The position numbers and the translations under genes were made by a program. A DNA stretch of 64,000 bases, taken from assembly GCA_013398015.1 (NCBI GenBank), contig VZRR01012752.1:2285777-2349776 (forward strand), written 5' to 3'. This document shows positions 37,031 to 48,331 of this stretch, piece by piece; within the stretch, counting starts at the first letter, position 1, and each line of letters begins with the position of its first letter. The DNA comes from Oreocharis arfaki. Taxonomy: Eukaryota; Chordata; Aves; Passeriformes; Paramythiidae. The notes below the pieces were generated by a model. The model saw nothing but the letters and a program-made list of their open reading frames with translations, was not told where the DNA came from and made no database searches.

Positions 37031-39562
37031 TGATTACATCTTCTTTGTCTTGCTCATCATTGTATTTTTATACAAAAAAATTTCTAGGAAGGTTGGAGGT
37101 GTTTAAGTCAGCTTTGCACCAACAAACAACCATTTGGAGATTTGTGAGACTGTATTAGCCACAGGAAAATTTGCAGTTCAGGTCTTATATTGACACTCAG
37201 GTGATGTAGTCCACAGGTTTGCTGCAAAATAGGAGAATTCCATTTCAAGTGAAAGTCTGATACAAGCTCTGTGACCATGGAGAAAAAGTACCAGGTACAT
37301 TGGGCAAGGCGTACAGAGAAAACAGTTTTATATGGTAGTGTAGTTGCTTGAACCATTTCTACAAGACGGAAAATAAGGATCCCTGACTCTCCAGAAGTCT
37401 TTCTGTATTTTATTTGCATGACTTTTAGTGCCAAATGCAGATATATTTTTGACAGCAAAGACAAGAATCAAGCCACAGCCCAGTGGTCCAGCCAGTAGAT
37501 ATGACAGGTACTGTGTCACATTCCTAGCCAGCAAAATCGTATTTTGAATCACATAGCTGAAGTGCTAAAACATGCATATCTGGATGCTTCAATCTGAAAA
37601 TGGAGTTGAGTTTACTTCCTAGAGGAAAGGTCTACAAACCAGCCTATTACATAAAATGTATGCCTCCTTCTCATGCCAGATTTTAAAATAAAATGGTATA
37701 GAGGCTGGTAGGGAGTTTAATTTTTGTAGAGTAGTAGACAGCCTTTAAAAACCTGGCACAAGCTGTAGGAGAAATGGTGATGTCAGAAATCTATGCAGTA
37801 GTCACAATTTAGAGATTAGGACAAGGATTCTGTGGGGAATGGATGACTAGAAGGCAAAGTGGGGAAAAGGGCCTGACAAAACTAAAGATAGAGAAGGGTC
37901 ATAGGGTTATGGATAAGTACACTGGAGGAAAGAAACTAGAGGCCTGAAAATAGCCATGCAGGAAATCTACTTTTAGGGTGTGAAGCCCAAGGAAATAGAC
38001 TTAGATTATTTGAAGAGAGATTAAGGCTGAGGCGGGGTATGCAGAAGTCAAAACTGAGGTGTATCTGAACAGAAATGATCACATAGGTGTGAGAAAGGCA
38101 GATACAATCCTGCACACTGCTCTCCAGAGCTGGGAGTGGAGCTCAAGGCTCCTGGCATTGGCCACTCCTCCAGTGCTATCTGGTCCCTCAGTGGGAAACC
38201 CTGCCATCTTATATTCTGCTTATCCTCATAAAAATGATCCCCTGCTATGGCCATCAGCTGGTCTCTGAGCTGGAGTGGTGGAGCTCTCTGCAATGGTTCA
38301 TAAAGCTTTATCCTGAAGGATGCTGGTTCTCTGAATAAACTTATTCTGGGCTTTGGAAGTAAAACACAAGCAGCACTCATGCTGGTGTTGTTTCTGTGTT
38401 GAATACTCGACCATGGAATTTTAATTTTCTTTTTTTTTCTTTCGGTGTGGAATAAATATCATATGGATGTAATTACTGTCTATGGAATTAATAATTGCCT
38501 TGAATATCCAAGAAAGTCAATTTGCTCAAGAAAAGGTCAGAAAACAGACTGTAGTATTATTCCTTCTGCCTCCTGACTTCGAACAGATAACACTGTAAGA
38601 TTTCTGGTGATCTCATTAAGCTTCTAAATTCAAATCTTCATTTTTAAAAAGATGAATTTTCACAGGCAAGGCTCTGAACTTTTTAATTAACCTGCATACA
38701 CAAACACATAGAGAAGAGGATGGCAATATTTACCAAAATCAATGTGATAACAATCCAATCTATATTTCTATTATAAAACTTCTTCCCTACTCCAGACACA
38801 AATAAACCTCTGCTGACCAATTTTTCCATCTAAATGAAGGAATTTTTTTTTCCCTAACAGTAAATAAGAACAATTTTAAGAGGGCTCCAACAAGTCAACT
38901 GACAAATGAAGGTAATCTTACTGACTTGTACTGATTGCTTTCTTTCTGATACTAAGTGATAATAATGTGGGAAAAAAAATCCACAAGACCAAGATTAAGT
39001 CATACCTTAATAACTTAACAGGGCAAAAGCTCTGTCGAGACAATTCTTTGGGACTTAAGGACACTCCGTATTTCATAGGGCTACCAGACTTAACAAGTCA
39101 GATGGCTCCTATTTTGGCATGGGGAAATTGCTTTGTTTCTGCACAGGGATACTGTTTTGCTTTCTTTGCCTAACAACTAAGATAGAACACTTTTATTTTG
39201 ACATGGGGATACTGCTTTATTTCTACCTCCTGCTTTGCTATGCCTTGCACTTCCCAGGCTCTCGGAGCTCAGAGCCACCAGCCAAGCTGTCAGGCTGCCC
39301 ATGCACTTTTAAGTGCTGCAGGGAGCCACCTGGCTAGGAGCAAAATGCCAAGGAGAGGGGAAGACAAAGTAGCAGCCTAAGTGAGGAAGATGGTATAGCC
39401 AGTTTATTGGTAAGGGTCCTCTGCTCACAGTCCTCAACCAAAACCCCATAACTTCAGTCACACATAAAATCATTTTCTTTGACAGCTCAAAACCTGGCAG
39501 CCAAAGCACACGTGACACTTTCTCCATGCCCATTCTGATGACATTGCACTTAGGAAGCAATC
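37031..39562. other. Non-coding stretch with minus-strand frames of unknown meaning
   Basis: Minus frames at 37328-37552 and 37108-37464 overlap. The first has a hydrophobic segment (LAGPLGCGLILVFAV) followed by polar residues. I recognise no family. The minus frame at 38048-38380 (110 codons) is also unassigned. The remainder is AT-rich. Confidence 0.45.
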
Positions 39563-39706
39563 ACAGAATCATTTAAGTTGGAAAAGACCTCCAAGATAAT
39601 CGAGTGTGTCCTTTGACTGATCTCCACCTTACCAACTAGACCAGCACTAAGTGCCATGTCCAGTGATTTCCTGAAAACATCCAGAGAGGGTAAAGCATTC
39701 AAGAAC
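39563..39706 (-). mobile_element. CR1 LINE 3' tail, antisense
   Basis: Begins with the inverted CR1 tail CACAGAATCATTTAAGTTGG, then AAAAGACCTCCAAGATAATC, and the inverted 3'-UTR phrases AGTGCCATGTCCAGTGATTT and AAAACATCCAGAGAGGG. This is the opposite orientation to the other short CR1 tails in the window. It lies roughly 100 bp or more left of the 40 kb LTR. Confidence 0.9.
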
Positions 39707-40340
39707 AGGTGGACATAGTGTCAGAGACTGAAAGTAGTTTATGCCTCAAACATTGATACAAAGTTTTAAAGAAACTACAACTGCAGAAACCTTCTTGAAG
39801 AACTTTGGGCTGGAGCTCGAACTGCTGATCAGATTGAAAGAAAACCGTTGTTCAATCAGCTCAGGCCGAGGAGAAGGTATGCCTCCACAATAGGGCAAAG
39901 CCTCCAGCTGCCATCCCAGCTGAGTCTGGGGTGGGGGGAGAGCACAGCTCACAGAAGCCAGGGTTACACAGACTCCCCCCAGCCGAGGGGGGAGGAGGAG
40001 GTTTTGGGTGCGTGGCGTAACCTCTGGTGAGAGGCAACAAACATCCATCCTCTGAATACACAAACTGGCCCGGCTGTGGAACCCCCAGCCCCACAAACCA
40101 CATCCACGGGACTTTCACGTGAGAGGCTTTGCCCCACAGGACTGCAAGTGATGCAACAGACCCAGAGCCTGCTGTAAGAGACTGCCCCCCTCCAGGGGGA
40201 CATGCCCGGCCATGCCTGCCCAGCCTGAGCATACAAACCCCTGACATTCTGTGTGTCTCGGGGGGACCTTCACCACCAAGAAGAGCAGCTGGAGAGGATC
40301 AGCGGAACATCGTTGGGATCCATTGAGTTGTGATATATTC

Positions 40341-40413
40341 TTTATTCTGTCCCTGTCCCTCTCTTTCTGTCCCCCCCACCTTTCTTTCTTTCCTTCTTTC
40401 TTTCTCTCTCTCT
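40341..40413 (+). repeat. Pyrimidine-rich tract, (CTTT/CT)n
   Basis: Almost pure C/T: CCCTGTCCCTCTCTTTCTGT, then CCCCCCCACC, then TTTC and CT repeats. It is part of the LTR, and the copy at 29.25 kb has a matching CT tract in the same place. Confidence 0.9.
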
Positions 40414-40425
40414 TATTTACCATCA

Positions 40426-40431
40426 AATAAA
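40426..40431 (+). promoter_or_regulatory. LTR polyadenylation signal AATAAA
   Basis: An exact AATAAA lies directly after the CT tract and about 30 bp before the conserved GTCTCATTTGCACCTTAATT block, consistent with the R/U5 part of the LTR. Confidence 0.6.
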
Positions 40432-40480
40432 ACCCTTATTATTGTCGCTGGCATATGGTCTCATTTGCACCTTAATTGGG

Positions 40481-40516
40481 GAGGAATTTCTAAAGGAATT
40501 TCTAGAGGAATTTCTA
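40481..40516 (+). repeat. 12-bp tandem triplicate at LTR end
   Basis: Units GAGGAATTTCTA, AAGGAATTTCTA and GAGGAATTTCTA run back to back, followed by AAG. Units one and three are identical, and the middle one differs in one base. The repeat is multiple-of-three and yields a GIS-K/R periodic peptide in a chance frame. Confidence 0.93.
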
Positions 40517-40550
40517 AAGAACCTCAATAATAATAGTGATTGGATCATAA

Positions 40551-43500
40551 CACATAGCCAGAGAATGAAGCCTTGGATAGATGAGATGGAAAGATAAAAT
40601 AGATATTTAGATAGAAATAGAGCATCTTTCCCCTTTTCCTCAAACCTCAGGGATGTCACCAGGGAGGAGTAGGATGTGACCAGCCCAGTGGGAGCAGCCT
40701 GGCCCCGCTTGTGGGACTGCTATCAGCACAGATTTGGCCTTGCTGATATGAACTGTTTGACATACATAGCTCTGTCCCCGCCACCACATCCGCCATGGAT
40801 GGCATTGGCCTCCCCTCTCAGCCGCAGTCATGGAGAAGGCTTTGCCAGGCTCCCCCGCCCCTGAACAGGTACAATCCATGTTCCTAGCACATGCCATGGG
40901 AAATGGGAGTAAATAGGTACAAGAGAGGAAGACTGAAAAACCCTAGCTATTTTCCCATCTGTAGAATATTTACATTTTCCTAATAACTTCACTTCTGGGA
41001 ATCTTACAAGCCTCAGCTTGACCTTGGTCTCTGAGCTATTAGTCAGCAGCCAAACAGTTTTCCTGCTTTAGCCAGCTTTAGAGGCGCTCAAGGAGGGAAA
41101 CCTAGTCACCTTCAGGAAGAGCAGAAACTCAGCTGTGGATTTGGAAATGCCAGTATTAGCCTTAGGAGTCTAAAGAGCTATGGGGAAATGATCCTCAATT
41201 GCAGTTATTTCCTCATAAAAAATACTGCTGCAGCTTCACCCAATGGCCACATGGAATGGTTCTTACTGCAATGAACACACTCACGAGCTCCAAGGGAGCT
41301 GTGGATTACCGGTGACTTTATAGAGGCATTTCTAATAACCACAGCCCAGTTTCCAAAGTCAGAGGAAAGAAAACTTCCATTTAAAGGTACAATATGGTTG
41401 TTCATGACGATATAATTCTTCACTTTGTTTTGAGATCTTTGTCATGGAAATTATAACATGCACTTTTCTTGCCATAATGGCATACCATGAAATTATTTTA
41501 GGTTTTTGTGGAGGATTAGGTTAAAAACCTGCTATCTATGGAATTTAAGTTATATTGTTATGGTGATGTTAAATTTGATAACAAACTAGATATAAAATTC
41601 AATAGCAGAGTTTGCAATAGAAAACAAATCAGGTTTAATTACACATAAATTCCTTAGTGTCAGAACAGCAAAGCAAAAAGGCATTTACGGTCTATCCAAG
41701 GGATTTCACATTTAATGATAAAACAGCAGCTTATCTCTTCTTATGTCTTGGTTCTTCAGAGTTTGAATCCCATTGCTAGTGAACTTGAATCTATCTTTGG
41801 AGCTTCGATACATATTTTACATGAATAAGCTCTGTGTCAGTGAAGAAATTACTGTGGAATACTGTACAGTACAATAAAAAGGCTCTATTTCTTCCTGGAA
41901 ATGCAATGCGGCATGAAAATGGCAACACACTTCAAAAAGGATTCCAAGTGGCTTAGAAAATCATACCATGTGAGTTCATTTTTGCATCTCAACTGAATAT
42001 TAATGAATTTAAGTGTCCACTCTGATTCCTCTATGATTGTTCCAGCACTACATACTCTTCATCAAGACCTAGTTGTAAAATCAACTGAGTATTTATAATT
42101 TATCAGAGTACTGAGTGAACTAGATTTCCCCATCCCAGGAAATGCAGAGTGCCTTCACTCCATTGCCTCAGTGGGAGATGTGGGAATTCAGTTCATTGTC
42201 GTATCTTGTTCTCAATGCAATCTACTTGAGTTTGTGTTGTTGTCTGCTTTACAAGAACAAGATAAGCTTCTAAATTCTTGTTCAAACTCAGAAGAATGAT
42301 AATTTTTGCTAATATCCCTGCTAATAGGAGTGCTGAAATAGCAGAAACTAATGTGATGTCAGACAGTCAAACTTTCACAAATCATTCATGTAGTAAGCAG
42401 CTGGTGGTGCAAAAGTAATAGCACCCTGACTGCTACCCAGCTGATAAAAACATTTGGTCTTCTGTGCTGAATTTCACTCCACCCCTCATACAGTCAGATA
42501 AGATACCCACCCAGAGTGAAAAAGGCAAAGAGAAATAGAACAGCCCTAGAACATACAGTTAAAAAGGCAATAATTAATTAATTCTTAATCCCTGATATCT
42601 TTTATTGGAATACAAAGCCCGAGTTGATGCATTCAGTCAAAACACGCTTTACAGGGTGAGACAGGATGGTGGTGGAATGACCCACAAGAAGTTCTTACTG
42701 TTCACGTTGCTTGTGCAAGCACAGTGAGTCTCAGGTGGCAGGTGCTCGCCAGCTCCTCTGCAGCCCTTGGAGAATCTGCACCATCCAGACTTTATGAGCG
42801 TCACACAGCCAACACGTCTGCACTTTCAGGCTGAACGTAAGACCCAGGGAACTCCAGTGTCAGCAGCAAGAATCTGAAGATAAATTTCTGGTGTCCCATG
42901 CTGCTGTGGAGCATGAAGTGCATGTTCAGCATCTATGCAGAAGGTGGGATTAGGAGGGGATGGTCCTCACCTCTCCTTTCTGTGCTTTCTTCCTGGTGGC
43001 AGAGCCTTGGCAAAACTGCACGTTTGCAAAGACAGGGGAGAGGGAATTAGCCACAGAATACAACAGCCAGAAAAAGAAATAGATAAGTGTGTGTAAGTAC
43101 CAGAAATACATCAACAGAAAATTATTTGTTAAATGAAACAAGATAGCAGCAAATTTTTGTCCTTCTAGTTTGTTGTACATCTCCAGAAAGCCCTAGCAAG
43201 ACATGGTGACAATCCATTCTTTGTTGGTTGCTTGAAATGGTTCTTGATTTTGTTTAAACATAGATTTTTGTCTGGAAAAAAGTTGCTATTCTCAGGATAT
43301 GAGAGCTTCATACGAAATTGGCCAGAAGGAACTTTAAAAGGAAACTTCTGGTAGTTCCTGAAGCAAATATTGCTGATTCAGATGTCTTTTACAATTCCTC
43401 AGGGACCTGACCCTTTTATGAAAATTAAAAGGTTTATGTCTGTGTGAAAAACACTGACATGCAGAAAGGCAGTGAATAGATGACCTGAAGCTGTAGCCAC

Positions 43501-46211
43501 CATTCCTTCTAATTGCAGCTGTGTATCAAATGCAAGGAAAAAGCACACAATCTGATAGTGCTGTGGTCAATGAAAAACCACCGTAAGCCAGCAGGCAACA
43601 ATAACAACTTCCCCTTTCCTCCTTCCCAGGCTGTGCTTGCTTTCTTCCTGTGGTCTCCCTTTCAGAAACTGCTGATTAAGAAAGCCCCCAAAATATCATG
43701 ACCCAAGTGAAGAGGGGGAGGACAGGGAGGGAAAAGAACAGATGATATTTGTGATTAAGAATCTCAATCACTCTAGCATAAACGATGAACTTAAGATCAT
43801 TGGCAATAGAAATAGTTGACTTAACAGATGGTAGGCAGCTCCTATCAGAGGAAACCATTTTGAGCATGAGCTTAATTGAATGGTTCAGATCTGTATAAAT
43901 TAACATGTTTTAAATCTGTGCATATATTCAGCTTGATTTTCAGAATAATCTTTTAGAGGTTTTAAGAGCCTCAAAGTGAAAAAAATGTTGTCAGAAATTG
44001 ATCCCAAATTTTCAGGTGCTTATATGTAAGAAAACAATTAATGTCCTATTATCTATCTTCAGAAAGCAAACATTTGGTAATGCAAGCTGTACTCTGTTCC
44101 TGGTGCTCATCATTCTAAATGTATTTCTTATGGAAATTCTCTTAAGTAATTCCTAGGGGTAAACATCTGCCAATAAAAATTTTTATTAGACAAATAATTT
44201 GAATTTGCAGTAATTGCCCTGTTTGATGATCTTTCAGTAAAAAGTAATAATTTTTAAAAAATTAGCAACGAAGCTTCTCTACACTAACCCTTTTCTTTTG
44301 ATTTTCATAGTACTATGATTGCTGTGTGTATGTGACAGGACATTAGTTCAATAAAAGAAAGTGTTATGAACACCCAAATAATTCTTAACACCAGCATGTG
44401 CCTCAGTACAATTGCTCATGGGAGCTGTAAACAAGTGCTGCACATTACACTGTCATTTGCAACAGAAGTGTGAGCAGTGAGTTTCCATATATTATGGTGC
44501 AAATGGTGAGCTATTCCTGCGAGATAAAGTGAACAGAATTCAATACAGGTAGAAGAGCAGGAATGAGATTTATTGCCTAGAACAATCTAAACTAAAGAAC
44601 GGTGCAAATCTACTTAATTCATCAAGTTTGTAAGAAGTTCAGAAAGTAGGGTTGATATATTGTTGAGGCCTATTCTCCAATGCTTTACACTATGTACAAG
44701 CAATCCCTGGGCTGAAAAATTCCATGGAATTAAATATGCAGTGCAAAAGCAGAGTGAGGTATCTTCCAAAACCCCTGATGTCTAAGAGTTGTCTCATTTC
44801 AGCACATCATACCTCATTTCAGACCAAGTAAATTTGAAAAATACATCTTTATTAAGTTTGGGCCCTGTCCTGGCCCTCTTCATATCTGTGAACCTTTTCA
44901 TGGAGTGCATTTCCAATCGCTCTGATGTCTACTGATTTCTGCTGCTAAAACTTCACAAATACTCATTTTTCTACTATTTTTGCCAAGGTCAAAATGGCTT
45001 GAGCTAAGTATGACAGAGCAGGAAAAGTGGCCTTCTGCCTGTATTTTGACATCAAAGAACCTTTTTGTTTATGAAAACACTCTCTTATTCAAGGTAACTC
45101 ATATTAACTGCAGGTGATGGTCCAAATTCCCTGCTAGCCTAAGGCATTCCATTTCCATCAGCTTCAAGGCACTTGCGTGCCCATCTATCAGTCATGCATT
45201 TCTGAAGAAGCTGTTGTGAGTTAGTGACAGTATTGATTTACAACAAATGCTTTACTCTGCAGTAGCTGCCTCTGTAGCTTATTCAGCTCTGTAGCCGCCT
45301 TATTTCAGCAGCACTCTGGTTACTTTGAAAAGTAACTTTACATTTGTAAAATCAAATTGTAAGCGAATTTGTCACACAAATTGTAAATTCATGTAAAGAC
45401 TCCAGGCCCCTCACAAAGGGCTAAATACTTATTTCATGTGGGTCTCCACTAAAATTGAATCAGATACTGTACCCAGTCGTAGCAGGGATCCACAATGGCC
45501 AGCGTGAATAGCATGAGAGGAAAGTACGTGGTTGTGGCCTGAACTTATATGAGCAAGGTATGAATTGCCTTTCTTTTTCTTTAGAGCATGAACAATGGAA
45601 GACATCTAAAGACTACAGTGGTTCAAAAGACATGTTTATCAGAGTGAAAAAAACCAAAACAACGTAAGATAGATATTGCTCCTTACCATGCCCTTCCAAT
45701 TTGGCTTTTTAGTCCTGTGATTTTCAGCAACTTTCTGGGCTACTGTAACTCCCCAGGAAAGCCAGAGGCATTGCTTTTGGCCTGCATTTGGCTCTACAAA
45801 CCAGTCCTTTGTTCCCCTTGGGAGCCCAAGCGTTGTCCCAATGCAGCCACTCATTGCTCAGAGTATCTCTAGCTCCTCTATTGCCCCTCTGGGGGCTGCT
45901 CCTAGCCAAGCCTATCCATCTGCTCATGGGAAAGGCTATACCAGTCTCCTCTTCCATGTGGTACCAGCTACTGAAGTCTCTCCTGCAGTCAGGACAGTAC
46001 AAGCAGTCCTCCTACCTTCTCATTGCCTAGTTACACCTCCTAGCAAGACATAATAGATGGAATATTTACAGTAAACTGCGCCTAAAACAGTTTTGCCATC
46101 TGTCACAGTTGTGAATAATGAGCTTTTCATACTCCACAGAGTTATGCATTCAACGATCTCCCCATAATTGCAGATAATAAATGTGGACACCTGGCATTCC
46201 ATGGATGACTG
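40551..46211. other. AT-rich non-coding stretch
   Basis: No exon or repeat family was recognised in about 5.6 kb. Frames of up to 92 codons (45724-46002 minus, 45788-46030 plus) overlap in opposite strands and show no domain. An AT palindrome AATAAAAATTTTTATT lies at 44172-44187. A GC-richer patch at 42640-42950 is unexplained. Confidence 0.55.
44172..44187 (+). repeat. 16-bp perfect AT palindrome
   Basis: AATAAAAATTTTTATT is its own reverse complement. With the preceding C it reads CAATAAAA, a sequence like posterior HOX binding sites. Purely AT palindromes arise often by chance in such DNA. Confidence 0.85.
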
Positions 46212-46290
46212 TATTAGCCCCAGTTAACAGATGGGCAAAACAGGGTGTGAAGCTATTAGAGGTAGATTTTTACCTCACCCAATGTCAGCT
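46212..46290 (-). mobile_element. Possible MIR-like fragment, antisense
   Basis: ATTAGCCCCAGTTAACAGAT then GGGCAAAACAGGGTGTGAAG follows the antisense MIR order ('attatccccattttacagatggggaaac'). The rest is too diverged to extend. Weak, by-eye call. Confidence 0.38.
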
Positions 46291-47039
46291 ATCTAAATAT
46301 AAGGCATCTTGTCTATTTTACTTAGATAGGTTCTGTCTTTAGCCTATAGAAAGAGACAGGCACTTCCAGAGGGCCTTATTTATCACACATTTTCTGGACT
46401 CCAGCCTTTGGAATTAACTGTCCTCTGGAAATTCCTGTCTGTATTCATTGACTGCACAAGGAGACTTGATAACCAAACCTGCAACAAAACAGCTTCCTTT
46501 TAGGTGTATAACATTAGGTGAGATGATTCCATACAAGAGTTGCCATTAGGGATTTAAGTAGTGAGCTGAACCAACTCCACACTTCCGGCCTCAAAGGGCA
46601 AGCAGGGTGGCCACACCACCTTATCTGGAGGGAACATGGGAAGAGGGCAGACCCCAGCCACCAACACCCTGAGAAACACTCAGGGATGAAATTACATGTA
46701 TTGTGAGGAGTTCACACTTGTGGTACAGCTGCTGACAGCTGATCATAAAATCTAGTCTTTGGAAATTGGCATCTTCTTGGTGGGGAGCGGGAATAAAACT
46801 GAAGGGAGCAAACTAAAGAAGTGAAGCTAACAGGAAGTTTGGAGGACTAATAGAAGCACAGCAAAGGTTTCTGAGAACACCAAATGACCACTGAAAGTCA
46901 CTGAAAGCTTTTTATCTTGATATCAGATTGGTTTTGTAGATAGGACAGGTGGTTAGTAGAGCTGTTCAGGTTAGTCCTTACACCTGCCTATTTGGAGAGA
47001 GGCATGATCCAGCTGAGTTAATGCCAGACTAAAACTTGG
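46291..47039. other. Non-coding stretch without recognised features
   Basis: A modestly GC-richer patch near 46560-46690 (ACACTTCCGGCCTCAAAGGG onward) is not assignable. Nothing else was seen. Confidence 0.5.
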
Positions 47040-47140
47040 AAGATTTGGTTTCCAGCTCTGTCAGTGACCTGAAACACAATTGCCAGACCCAGATCCTTTT
47101 TCTTTTTCATGCTTCAATTTCCTGATTTATTGAGTGAGGG
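47040..47140 (+). mobile_element. Possible MIR-like fragment
   Basis: TTTCCAGCTCTGTCAGTGAC followed by CTTCAATTTCCTGATTTATT and GAGTGAGGGTAGTTATTGTG follows the MIR order ('cagctctgccactgac ... cctcagtttcctcatctgt ... gggataat'). It is heavily diverged. Confidence 0.42.
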
Positions 47141-47868
47141 TAGTTATTGTGTAAGATTCCTTTATAAGATATTTCTGGTTGACTAAATGGGAAATTTCAC
47201 TTCCTGAGCTAAAGGTTATTAATTGCATCTCTAATGCCATATTTTGAACCCACTTGAAAACAAAATTCAATTTTACATTTTTTAGAAAGAGTAGAAACCT
47301 ATAAATATAGAGAAAATTAATAACTAAATCCATCCATCTATGTAAATACAGGCAAACATCCTGTATATCACATAATAAAGTGAGCTTCAGGCACTGTCCA
47401 GGCAAATTAACAGCAAATTCCCACCTGTATATTTAGTGTTAGAATTGAGCCAATTATGAGTTGTGTAGTTTCCTTTCAGGGGTGACAAGTGCCAAGGATA
47501 GGAATAGTCTTCCTTTTGATTTTAGTAGAAATAGAGGAATTTGATGGATAGGTAGCAAGAAATTTACTGCATTTGGCCCTGACTTCTCCTGCGTTCTCGC
47601 TCCAACAATCTGCAAGTGTCCCTTGGCTGCTCTGTGCACAGATTTATCAAGCAGAGACTGAATGATGGGACCATACCACTAAGGTGGTTATATTCATGTA
47701 GTGGGTGTGCTGGTGTGTTTAGACAGTTGCTATGGCTCCTAATTTGTTCACCAAGTACCTATTTCTCATCCTTCCAAGGAGGCTGTTTCAATAGGAAATT
47801 GCTAACAGCAGCTTCACTCAGGGACTAAGGGGTCCAGGAACATGCGGCTCCATAGAGCAAAATCATTT

Positions 47869-47905
47869 TCCCACTGAGATCAATGGAAGTTTTGCCATTA
47901 AGGGA
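47869..47905 (+). repeat. Short fragment of an old amniote repeat
   Basis: TTTTCCCACTGAGATCAATGG then AAGTTTTGCCATTAAGGG resembles the widespread 'cattgacttcaatgggagttttgcc' phrase found in old amniote interspersed repeats. It is too short to name a family. Confidence 0.35.
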
Positions 47906-48091
47906 AAAATCTTTACTCTTTGTCTTCAAGGCTGATTTCTTCTAGTTGTATATTTGGCCACAGTATTTTCAGACCCCTTTGCAAACCTGAGACAAGGGAA
48001 ACACTTCTTTTTTTCCCACTTATTGCGGAATCCTGTGATACGTCTTGAATTTGTACTGTGATATGATTTATGGCCTTTAAGCTGGAGGATG

Positions 48092-48331
48092 GTAAGTGTA
48101 GATGAGACATTAGGAAGAAGTTCTTTTCTATGAGGGTGGCAAAGAAACCAGGAACAGGTTTCCCAGAGAGGCTGTGGATGCCCATTCCTGCAGGTCTTCA
48201 AGGCTGGGCTAGATGGGGCTCTGAGCAACCAGGTCTAGTGGAAGGTTCCCTGTCCATGGAAGCGGAGTTAGAATTAGACGACCTTTAAAGACCCTTCCAA
48301 CCCAAACCATTCCATGATTCTGATTCTATCA
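48092..48331 (+). mobile_element. CR1 LINE 3' end, 5'-truncated
   Basis: Homology starts near GAGACATTAGGAAGAAGTTC. It runs through GAGGGTGGCAAAGAAACCAG, GTTTCCCAGAGAGGCTGTGG and ATTCCTGCAGGTCTTCAAGG, and closes with CCCTTCCAACCCAAACCATT and CCATGATTCTGATTCTATC. This is the classical chicken-type CR1 tail. The minus-strand frames at 47913-48185 and 47926-48228 lie partly in it and are not genes. Confidence 0.93.

Larger units (their letters stand above)
39840..40550 (+). mobile_element. GC-rich ERV LTR (5' edge uncertain)
   Basis: The right half has a clear LTR layout: GC-rich U3-like DNA, then GCCTGAGCATACAAACCCCT, a transition GTGATATATTCTTTATTCTG, a pyrimidine tract (40341-40413), AATAAA at 40426-40431 and a U5-like end GTCTCATTTGCACCTTAATT (40459-40478). 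This is followed by a 12-bp triplicate and a short tail. The same end occurs at 29.2-29.4 kb. The left edge could lie anywhere from about 39770 to 39850; I found no clear TG terminus or target duplication. GC content and CpGs are well above the flanks, as in relatively young LTRs. No gag, pol or env similarity follows on the right, so it is a solo or truncated element. Frames at 39746-40096, 39861-40247, 39964-40236 and 40115-40426 on the minus strand are LTR shadows. Confidence 0.7.

Noticed and set aside
39746..40426. Four minus-strand frames of 90-128 codons
   Set aside because: They lie in the GC-rich LTR and adjacent DNA; no retroviral protein motif is visible.
47913..48228. Two minus frames of 90-100 codons
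   Set aside because: They overlap the CR1 tail at 48092-48331 in antisense.
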